Source of the DNA: Durusdinium trenchii
Taxonomy: Eukaryota > Sar > Dinophyceae > Suessiales > Symbiodiniaceae
Reading direction: 5' to 3'
Assembly (NCBI GenBank): GCA_963970005.1
Contig: CAXAMN010013780.1
Coordinates: 443,668 to 507,667, forward strand
DNA: 64,000 nucleotides
This document shows, piece after piece, positions 56,960 to 64,000 of the stretch. The number at the start of each line of letters is the position of its first letter. Positions within the stretch are counted from its first letter, which is position 1. A program made the position numbers and the translations under genes. The notes under the pieces are model-generated. The model had not been told where the DNA came from. It searched no databases and worked only from the letters and a program-made list of their open reading frames with translations.

Positions 56960-59645
56960 TGGACGTGGCCATGGTGACTTGGATTTGGATGAGTCCATGC
57001 GGATGTTCGATGTCAGGGTTGAAGATGGTTATGATTCGGATTATGATTCTCTTGATGGTTGGAAACCGCAATTTCCTCTTGAGCCACGTGGAACTGAAGG
57101 GTCTGAATATACCCCCTCTAGCCCAAGGGTCAGTGAACCTGATGCTAGTCTGTTTGATGAACAATTGGGGGAGTTTCTGCCGGTTCCGGGGGGTGTCATC
57201 AAGAAAGTAGGAAAGGTCAAGGGAACTTTCATCGAATTTTGCTGTGAAGAGAACTCATCAATTTCGAGGGTGGCTGATATCCTTGGTATTGCGTATCTTG
57301 GCATCACAAAAGAATCTCTCAACATCCAAGACGACGATGCTTTTCAACAACTTCTTTTCTGGTTGCAAGAAGAAATACAGGATGGAAACGGTCCTATTCA
57401 TTTGTGGAGTTCCCTCCCATGCACGGTATGGTCCCCATGGCAAAGAATGGCCATTGCTAAGTATGGTAGCTCCTACAAACGAAAACTTCAGAAAAGAAGA
57501 GCTGAGTCTTTGGAGATGGTTAAGAGGTTTCGTGATGTTGCCGAAATGGTAAAACTTTCTAGGGGAGGTTCCGTTACTTTTGAGTGGTCTCGAGATTCAG
57601 AGGGATGGGATCAACCACTTGTCAAAGACACTATGGTGGCGCTCGACCTGCAACCTGTCCGCATAGACGGCTGTGCATTTGGGTTGGCCATCAATGGCAA
57701 ACATCCCCAGAGGCCTTGGTTGGTGCAAACCGACAACAAACGTTTGGTCAAAGAGTTTCAACACAAGAAGTGTAAACATGAGAAGGGTTTTCATGATTCA
57801 CTTGAAGGATCCCTAACGACCAAGTCTGGAATCTACAATGTGACCATGGCTACCAGTATTTTGACCACGTTGTTCCCGGGCGTTGTTGCAGACCTTGTTC
57901 CTGCAATGCCAGTTCTTCCTTTTAAATTGGATCCCCATAGGGCACGACTGCATGACTTTCACACTCAAGAACTTTGTGTTTTGGGAACTATTCACAAGTT
58001 GTTGACCCGTGAAGAAATGAGATCCGATCCCAAAGCTCTGCAAGCAATTTGGGAGGAAGGTCAGGGAGTTCGCGCCAAAGATGTTTGGGACGATAACTCT
58101 GTCATGGAAAAGAGTGAAAGGATTTCTCAGGCACAGAAGGACAACAAGGTCATCCACATTGCCGACGTAATGCCGATCGCAAGCATCAAGTTCTGGGAAA
58201 CCCCCTCAAAGAGAAAGTACAAAGGGAGGTTGGTCTTTAGGGGAGACCAGGTAAAAGATTCTTGGGGTGGACCAGCGCAGTTTGGAGCGATGTTCAGTAC
58301 TCCAACTAACACTCAGGCTATAAACTTGGCAGTGTTTTATGGACTATTGTTGGGTAACGAGTTGAAAGCTGCGGATTGTACTCGTGCCTTTCTGCAAGCT
58401 ATGCTATTGATGAAAGAGGAAACCTTCGTGGTATTGCCTCAAGAACTATGGCTTCCAGGATGGGCTGGAAAGTACAAACAGCCAACGGTGCGCCTGAGAA
58501 AGGCGCTTTACGGACATCCACTTGCATCAGCGTGCTGGGACCTTCACCTCCGCCAGGTTCTCCAAGGTGATTTGGGACTGTTGCCAATGGAGGGGCATCC
58601 CAGTGTGTATTATTGCCCTAAAACGTTTCTTTTAGTGGTGATATACGTCGATGATGTCTTGGTGTCAGGTCCAAAGGCGCATCAATCGGCTTTCTGGAAA
58701 GAATTGCAACGTTTAGTGGAAACCGACGAGGTAGAGGACCTCAATCAGTTTATTGGGAGAAACCACGAACTTTCGGAAGGGCAGTGTGTTTTCAACATGG
58801 TTGATTATTGCCAACAAGCCATTGACTTGTACCTTGAAGCCGCCGGAAATGTTTCCTTAAGACGTGTCTCCACCCCATATGTCAATGAGGGTGTGCTCAC
58901 AATGGAAGACTATCAGGTTCAAGGTCAGATTTCCCACAAAGCGTCTAGCGTTTTGATGAAACTCTTATGGGTTTGTCGACTGGCACGGCCAGATTTGGCA
59001 TATCCCATAGGCATGTTGGCAACTCAGGTGACCCGTTGGAGTCGCAATGCTGACAAACAACTTTTCCGATTGGTTAGCTACCTTCACACCACACGTGATC
59101 TTTGTTTGGTTTCCCGTGTTGTTGATGCACCTTCCTCATGCTCGCTCTGTTTGTACGTAGATGCTGACCTGGGGGGATGTCCTTTTACAGCCAAATCTAC
59201 TTCTGGGCTTTTCTTGGTCATCACTGGGCCAAACGGGACTTTTGCCCCAATAGCATGGTCCTCTAGGAGACAACAACATGTGGCTAGGAGCACGGCCGAC
59301 TCGGAGTTGAATGCTCTTTCAGAGGGTGTGCATGAGGAACTTGCTCCAGCCCTCATGTTACTCCAAACTCTTTTGGGCAAAGAAACCCCCAAAGCCATTG
59401 TCAAGGAAGACAATTCTGCTGTAGTTCAATCTGTCCGCAAAGGATATTCCATTAAGCTTCGCCATCTAGCACGAACACCCAAGTTGTCACTTGCATCCCT
59501 GAACGAAGCCTGCACCACCTGGTGCCAACTTGAGCAGACACCCACCCGAGATCAATTAGGAGATATATTCACTAAGGCATTAACCTCAGGCAAATTTGAT
59601 CCTCAGTCCATTGGTCTCACTCACTGGCCCTCGTCCACACCTTAG
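56943..59645 (+). CDS. E3 methyltransferase-like domain, RT and RNase H
   Basis: Entered at the G10 run. An acidic linker (DVRVEDGYDSDYDSLDGW) leads to the methyltransferase-like domain (about residues 95-325): FIEFCCEENSSISR (motif I-like), HLWSSLPCTVWSPW (Pro-Cys), VTFEWSRDSEGW (motif VI-like) and VRIDGCAFGL (motif VIII-like), closely matching E1. RT has IHIADVMPIA, GRLVFRGDQ, LKAADCTRAFLQAML, LRKALYGHPLASACW and IYVDDVLVSG (YVDD about 568). RNase H has LYVDADLGGC (about 738), RSTADSELNALSEG, KEDNSAVVQS and QLGDIFTKAL. The stop is 370 bases before the right LTR. All catalytic motifs are present, so this copy could supply active RT. Confidence 0.88.
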   Translation, partial: GGGSIDGRGHGDLDLDESMRMFDVRVEDGYDSDYDSLDGWKPQFPLEPRGTEGSEYTPSSPRVSEPDASLFDEQLGEFLPVPGGVIKKVGKVKGTFIEFCCEENSSISRVADILGIAYLGITKESLNIQDDDAFQQLLFWLQEEIQDGNGPIHLWSSLPCTVWSPWQRMAIAKYGSSYKRKLQKRRAESLEMVKRFRDVAEMVKLSRGGSVTFEWSRDSEGWDQPLVKDTMVALDLQPVRIDGCAFGLAINGKHPQRPWLVQTDNKRLVKEFQHKKCKHEKGFHDSLEGSLTTKSGIYNVTMATSILTTLFPGVVADLVPAMPVLPFKLDPHRARLHDFHTQELCVLGTIHKLLTREEMRSDPKALQAIWEEGQGVRAKDVWDDNSVMEKSERISQAQKDNKVIHIADVMPIASIKFWETPSKRKYKGRLVFRGDQVKDSWGGPAQFGAMFSTPTNTQAINLAVFYGLLLGNELKAADCTRAFLQAMLLMKEETFVVLPQELWLPGWAGKYKQPTVRLRKALYGHPLASACWDLHLRQVLQGDLGLLPMEGHPSVYYCPKTFLLVVIYVDDVLVSGPKAHQSAFWKELQRLVETDEVEDLNQFIGRNHELSEGQCVFNMVDYCQQAIDLYLEAAGNVSLRRVSTPYVNEGVLTMEDYQVQGQISHKASSVLMKLLWVCRLARPDLAYPIGMLATQVTRWSRNADKQLFRLVSYLHTTRDLCLVSRVVDAPSSCSLCLYVDADLGGCPFTAKSTSGLFLVITGPNGTFAPIAWSSRRQQHVARSTADSELNALSEGVHEELAPALMLLQTLLGKETPKAIVKEDNSAVVQSVRKGYSIKLRHLARTPKLSLASLNEACTTWCQLEQTPTRDQLGDIFTKALTSGKFDPQSIGLTHWPSSTP

Positions 59646-60010
59646 AGTTTGGTCAGAACCCTAGTTGCCAGCCTGCGGTTGCCTTAGTTGGAGGTGCCTT
59701 GGCCTGAAGACCAAACAGGTTTGGGGTGAGATTCCTGCGCTTGCGCGGACTCATCCGAGGAATCTTGTGCTTGGCGCTGGCTTTGGCTCTTCACTGCATG
59801 ATTGCCTTTTTCTCGCTGCTGCCTCCAACGATGGCTGCTGATGAGTGGGCATTTGTTTGAACAATTAGGATCTTTTGCATTTTGTTTTGCTGTGCCTTAC
59901 GGTTGAAATAGGTCCACGCCTAAGTTGCGAGCGCAGCCTTGGCCGGGGAGGCTGCATTCGCAGCTGACTTGGACTTGTTTGCTTCTGACCTTCATTTCAA
60001 CCGCGGGGGG
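59646..60010 (+). other. E3 3' untranslated region and polypurine tract
   Basis: No ORF supported. It ends in cgcgggggg immediately before the right LTR, the likely plus-strand primer. Confidence 0.65.
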
Positions 60011-60186
60011 ACGTTTGATGTCACACAGCAATGCAATCATAAACAGCGTACAGATCACAAGCTGTTTGAGATCAGAACTTGTCAGGAAGTGTTCCCTCCA
60101 ATGAGTGGAACTGCCAAAGTCTCAATGACTTTTGGCTCAAGGCTTGAAGTGAAAAGGCATTAGCCTTGGCTGAAACTCATAAAACT
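60011..60186 (+). repeat. E3 right LTR (176 bp)
   Basis: Identical to 51541-51716; followed by GCTGTA. Confidence 0.97.
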
Positions 60187-60192
60187 GCTGTA

Positions 60193-61215
60193 CATGTATT
60201 TACTGCACGTTATATACTGTATTCACAGATCCAGATGTGGCATTTCGACATATTTCAACATGTTCCACTAACCTCGCTTGATGCACCCAGAGGTGTTTTA
60301 GCCTTCTTTGTGCACATGCTTTCAGAAAAGGATCTGTATAGGGCTTTTGAGCGGAGTAGGTTTTACCATTGTTTTTTATTGGCATCAGCCAGGTGTTGTA
60401 GATGAGAGCCTGCAAAGGCACTTACCCGACTTACCCGTCCAACCTCCTCAGACAGCTTAAGAAGCATCATGCATGCGTTCGCTAAATATGCGTTTTTTAA
60501 AGCAAAGTGAGGAACAAACCTGACCAAGACCAGGTAACAAAAACAGCATCCTTTCCCGGAATCGCTTGCGAATCGCCATGGCACTTCCTGAGCGGCCCGA
60601 GAAAGAAGCCACAGAGGAAGAGACTTTGGTGCTGCCGGACCTGCACAGCATCCTAGAGGGCACTGTTGCTGGGAAGAGATGGGCCCGTGGCCGTCCGTGG
60701 CGGTCCGTGGCCCATGGAAGCCTTCGGAAGCGGTCCAATTGATCTGCGGTGCGAGGTCTTGGGGCTGAGGTTCTTCCAAGCCAAAAGCCGAAAAAGAGAA
60801 TGACCAATGGACCATTGGCACTTAAAGATGTGCTTTGATGATCGCAACACCTTGATTTCCACCAGCTTGACACTTTTGGCATTACAGTCCCAGAAACAAC
60901 CTCAAACATCTTCTTCATCTTTCTCGTGTGTTGGAATGGGAGAATGGCCCAATGGATTTCTATTTTGTGGTTTTCTCAGGGGTCCAGCTGAGGGGTTTCC
61001 CATTTCCAAGGCATCAGATTATATATATATTGTTTAATACGCAGTATATATGGCCCTATCAAGAAACAAAAACCACATAATAACATGCGTATTATATACA
61101 TATGTTGCAGAGAGAGAGAGGCCGTTGCCAAACATAACATGTATTAATACAATTAACCAGGTCACAGCAACTGCAATTTTCTTGTTTGCTTCCATGTTTT
61201 TTGTGCCTTGCCTAG
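60193..61215. other. Region upstream of the S1-domain exons
   Basis: The first exon(s) of the S1 gene should lie here or upstream of E3, but I could not pick them out. A 153-codon minus ORF at 60457-60918 has no recognisable domain. Confidence 0.35.
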
Positions 61216-61261
61216 GTTGCATCGATCCAGCCCTTCGGTGCCTTCGTGCGAATTGGGAAAG
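61216..61261 (+). CDS. S1-domain protein (ZCCHC17/pNO40-like), exon n
   Basis: After tgccttgcctag, 46 bases encode VASIQPFGAFVRIGK plus one base, the start of an S1 OB-fold (strands 1-2, with the typical PFGAFV). The donor is GCGAGT. The exon joins in phase to 62482 (split codon Asp), giving RIGKDLQDGLVHIRS, a textbook S1 core. S1 domains bind RNA; ZCCHC17 is a nucleolar, ribosome-associated S1 protein. Upstream exon(s) with the initiator Met were not found. Confidence 0.75.
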
Positions 61262-62481
61262 GCGAGTAGTGGCTACCTTCTGTCACGAGCCTCCTGCTTC
61301 CTGTTCCATTTGTGGCTAGACATGGTATGGTTCCCTTTTTCACTCCCTCAGGTATGTCGTTCGAAGAGACTGCCTTTGACTCATGCGGTGTGCTGGAAGA
61401 TGAACTTTATATTCTTGGCACGCTTTGAGGATAAATGATGCAGGGGGGTCATTATAGAATTGAACGGGAATACTGCGGGACTGACTGATTAAGGCCCACT
61501 TACAAATTTTGAGCGTGAACTTTCTGAACCTCATCTCAATTGTATGGATGTCCTTCCTAGGTCTAGGTATCCCATTATTTGGTGATTGGCTTGTGCTGAT
61601 GGCAACACACACACTTTTGCTATCAATGGCTATGATTTGCTGACGGAAACTCCAGCTCGGCCCTGAAGGTGACGAGTACAAGGAGAGCTGCGGCTGGAGA
61701 TCCTGTTAAACCTGGCGGCACTTTTTCCAATCTATTAAAATTAAATTCTAATTAAATTCAATTCTTGTTCCTAATAGCTTCTTGTTCCTCGTAATTAGTA
61801 AGGCCACGAGCCCCTAGTAGCGTCCTTGTTCCTAGTAGCGATGCCCTTTGCTCCTAGTAGCGTCCTTTTGCTTAGTAGCGTCCTCACAAGCGTCCTTCAA
61901 GCACTCGAGGGAAAACAACATAAGATGAAGGAGATGAATTGAATGTGAAAAGGATGAGATACTTAGACAATCTTAGACAGACAGGCATATAAAGATACTC
62001 GTAGATAGCTGCCTGTGACCTGGCATGAACAAACCCACGTGGACTTAGCACTGAGCACCGCCTGCTATATTGTGTATATTTGCACGGTGTCCGATGATTT
62101 GTCGATCTATTTCTAAGGTGGACATGTTAAACTGCGACGGCATCATGTTGAACACGTGCAAGCATGCATGTAATGTATATGATATTATGTTCTTATGTGC
62201 ATGAGAGTGAACAATGCAGTCAAACTGTTCACATAACATTGAGTGAGCTTGTTTGGGATGTCACATCTAAAATACATACGCCGAGAATGTCTTCCAAAAT
62301 TAAGTGGCACCAAGAAGTTCTCAGGCTGCCCATTGGAAATGAAATAGCTATGGCTATGTGTCCAAATGTGTTTTGCCGTTTTGCGTGCCCCGAGCCTCCT
62401 TCAAAGGTTTGCACAGTGTTTGAAGTTATGCATGCTTTTGCGTTGCTACAATTGGAATGGCAAAATGGCGCGCTGTGACAG
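61262..62481 (+). other. Intron 1 of the S1 gene (GC-AG, 1,220 bp)
   Basis: Begins gcgagt and ends tgtgacag. It contains TAGTAG-type cluster e (61763-61898). Confidence 0.7.
61763..61898 (+). repeat. TAGTAG-type dispersed repeat, cluster e
   Basis: ttcttgttcctaatagcttc, cacgagcccctagtagcgtc, ttgttcctagtagcgatgcc and further degenerate copies, inside intron 1 of the S1 gene. Confidence 0.85.
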
Positions 62482-62579
62482 ATTTGCAGGACGGCTTGGT
62501 CCACATTAGATCCATAGCTGCAGGGAGGGTGGAAAAAGTCTCCGACTACCTGGACGTTGGAGACAAGGTTTGGGCGAAG
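62482..62579 (+). CDS. S1-domain protein (ZCCHC17/pNO40-like), exon n+1
   Basis: 98 bases: two bases completing the Asp codon, then LQDGLVHIRSIAAG, RVEKVSDYLDVG and DKVWAK, the central strands of the S1 fold, ending exactly on a codon before the GCAAGC donor. The GLVH and VGDKVW motifs match the S1 family, and DVGDKVWxK is as in ZCCHC17. An alternative acceptor seven bases downstream would break the frame, so this start is preferred. Confidence 0.82.
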
Positions 62580-62823
62580 GCAAGCTTTGAAGCTCCGCCA
62601 CTGGCAACCTGCTTTGGGCCCGGGACGTTGCGACGCGCTTGCCAAACGGGTCGGGTCAGCTGCAGTTGAATGATTCAGTCAGTGAACTTACTAAACATGC
62701 GATCAAGAAATCCAGGTGGAGGTTATCAGCACCTTGATTAGAGGCAAGTGTGTACATAAAGCATCATAGAGCGTAAACAAGGCTGGCTGGTGTTTGTGCT
62801 ATTGAGCAATGACATTCTTGAAG

Positions 62824-62869
62824 GTGTGCAATGTCAAGCCAGAGGATGGCAAGTATGGCTTGGACTTGC
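62824..62869 (+). CDS. S1-domain protein (ZCCHC17/pNO40-like), exon n+2
   Basis: After cattcttgaag, 46 bases encode VCNVKPEDGKYGLDL plus one base, the last S1 strands. The donor is GC (gccttt). The 244-bp upstream intron is GC-AG. The split codon joins to 63247 as Arg, giving LDLRYVNQ. Confidence 0.78.
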
Positions 62870-63170
62870 GCCTTTGGGCAGCAACCTTCCTTCAGTCATG
62901 TAGCAAGGGGGCGTTGTTTGTGCGAACTCTCCAAGTGCTGTAGCATGCACCCTAGCCTAGCAGGCATGAGACCAGGCAAACACTAGCACTTGAGTTGCTA
63001 CAAATGACAAGACATGCCGAAAAACATTGAGAAAGCATTTGGGGTTTGGTCTTTGTCGTCCGAGTACAGGTTGAAGGCCATCGCTTCTAGGTCGGGGGGC
63101 AGAGCCGCCTTTACAATAGTCCTGTCCTTTGTGGCGCCACAAAGAATTTTACTTCTAATTATTGTTTCTT

Positions 63171-63223
63171 ATAGCGACATTGTTCCTAGTAGTACGGCCA
63201 GGAGCCCCTAGTAGCGTCTTTGT
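63171..63223 (+). repeat. TAGTAG-type dispersed repeat, cluster f
   Basis: cgacattgttcctagtagta and cggccaggagcccctagtag, inside intron 3 of the S1 gene just before its acceptor. Confidence 0.8.
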
Positions 63224-63246
63224 GGCGGTGAACTGATGTCGCTCAG

Positions 63247-63371
63247 GTTATGTGAACCAAGACACCGGAGAAGATCTCGACCCAAAGAACCGAGAAGGTC
63301 GATTCCCCAAGGGTGGAGGAAAGCAGAAAAAGACAAAAACTGAGGAACCTCAGATGCACTCTCGGACTTGA
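63247..63371 (+). CDS. S1-domain protein (ZCCHC17/pNO40-like), last exon
   Basis: After gtcgctcag it reads YVNQDTGEDLDPKN, corresponding to the VNQGTGKDLDPNN segment that follows the S1 domain in ZCCHC17-type proteins. A basic tail follows (FPKGGGKQKKTKTEE) and a TGA at 63369-63371. The protein lacks the CCHC knuckle of the animal protein. The chain of four exons is in phase across three GC-AG introns (1220, 244 and 377 bp). The Lys-rich tail fits RNA or nucleolar binding. Confidence 0.78.
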
Positions 63372-63779
63372 GGACTTGGGATTGAGGACAGTTGCTATGT
63401 GTTGCTATGAGTTGCTATGTGTTTTGCTACTTGGGATGAGACTCCCCGGGACCTGTTTTCGTCTTCGATGGTTTTAGCCATGTTGTATGAGTCTTGGCGT
63501 CTTGATGTCGTTTTGTTTGAAAAGTTCGACCAACATGCGAAAGAACAGCAACAGCAACATTTCACAGAGTGGTGTGGTGTTTCTTATTGGAAGGGCTGGG
63601 GTTGGGCATGCAAAAGGCAAGTCTTGATTTACATTGGCTGTTCGGCACATGCATTTGGATCGACATCACTCTGTTTGCGTGTGCTTAGGCTTAAGTTCAA
63701 ACGTTGGGCTCCGAATTGCACCACGCCAGTCCAATAAGGGCGATGAGAAATGTGAACTTAAGACCTAAACAAATATAGC
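63372..63779. other. Downstream of the S1 gene; no gene called
   Basis: A 106-codon + strand ORF at 63417-63737 (DLFSSSMVLAMLYESWRLDV) reads protein-like but has no recognisable domain or splice evidence. Confidence 0.35.
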
Positions 63780-63872
63780 TTTTTGTTCCTAGTAGCGATG
63801 GCCCCCACCTAGTAGCTTCTTGTTCCTAGTAGTAAGGCCAGGAGCTGCTAGTATCTTGCTACTATATAGTAG
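63780..63872 (+). repeat. TAGTAG-type dispersed repeat, cluster g
   Basis: ttgttcctagtagcgatggc, ttcttgttcctagtagtaag, gccaggagctgctagtat and a degenerating end. Confidence 0.85.
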
Positions 63873-64000
63873 AAATGCCCTTGTTGCTTGTATAGTGAAA
63901 GCCAATGCAGCAAGAAGCACATTCACAGTCCTACCTTTACATGCCAAGGCAGGTGCGGCCTTTGGCTCTGACTGATCCAAATGGATCCGGCTCTAATGGG

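Larger units (their letters stand above)
51539..60186 (+). mobile_element. E3: young Ty1/copia LTR retrotransposon
   Basis: Direct LTRs identical over 176 bp (51541-51716 and 60011-60186), flanked by GCTGTA at 51534-51539 and 60187-60192. The duplication may be 5 or 6 bp, since the base before the LTR differs between copies. The order is HAD-like ORF, gag-protease, integrase, methyltransferase-like, RT, RNase H. Coding is interrupted by two in-frame TGA codons and a G10 frame change. Confidence 0.95.

Noticed and set aside
60409..60423. Isolated agcctgcaaaggc match to the transposon palindrome outside the element
   Set aside because: A single match in about 44 kb of DNA outside E1 is within chance for such a degenerate motif.

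Overview
The window looks like nuclear DNA of a dinoflagellate, most likely a Symbiodiniaceae-type alga. Three observations support this. Host exons can be chained only with GC-AG introns: a four-exon S1-domain gene at 61216-63371 stays in phase across three of them. All three LTR retrotransposons carry the last 11-12 bases of the dinoflagellate spliced leader inside their LTRs. Recognisable host exons are tiny, lie far apart, and are all on the + strand, as in the unidirectional gene arrays of these genomes.

Layout. 1-4.5 kb: sparse host sequence with one EF-hand exon and a cluster of TAGTAG-type repeats. 4.52-24.05 kb: a 19.5-kb Ty1/copia element (E1) with 305-bp LTRs and an ATATA target duplication. 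E1 contains two younger insertions: a 0.9-kb TIR element (6160-7070) and a 7.4-kb four-ORF DNA transposon (12784-20231) with a TNP2/CACTA-like transposase. 24-36.8 kb: intron or intergenic DNA rich in minisatellites and small palindromes, with EF-hand exons at 24733 and 35839-36240. 36.82-45.61 kb: a complete copia element (E2) with 115-bp LTRs and an ATTAT duplication. 45.6-51.5 kb: further EF-hand exons and a terminal exon with a stop at 51521. 51.54-60.19 kb: a third copia element (E3) with identical 176-bp LTRs and a GCTGT(A) duplication, inserted about 11 bases beyond that stop. 60.2-64 kb: an S1 RNA-binding gene resembling ZCCHC17/pNO40, with repeat clusters in its introns.

The copia elements follow the usual capsid-protease-integrase-RT-RNase H plan but with unusual additions. 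Each carries a domain resembling a C5-cytosine methyltransferase with a conserved Pro-Cys motif. It lies between protease and integrase in E1 and E2, but between integrase and RT in E3. E1 and E3 also carry an extra first ORF with a HAD-like phosphatase fold (D-x-H instead of D-x-D); in E1 it follows an SR-rich domain. All three gags use a CCCH finger. In E2 and E3 the RT module is reached only by a +1 shift at a run of 9-10 G. E1 is broken by frameshifts and insertions; E2 and E3 look young.

The most unusual pattern is in the nested DNA transposon: dozens of copies of a short imperfect palindrome (GCCTG-3/4N-AAGGC) lie in both coding and non-coding DNA and are read in more than one frame. 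The spliced-leader tail in the three LTRs and the HAD and methyltransferase modules are the other main leads. No CRISPR array, rRNA or tRNA gene was recognised.
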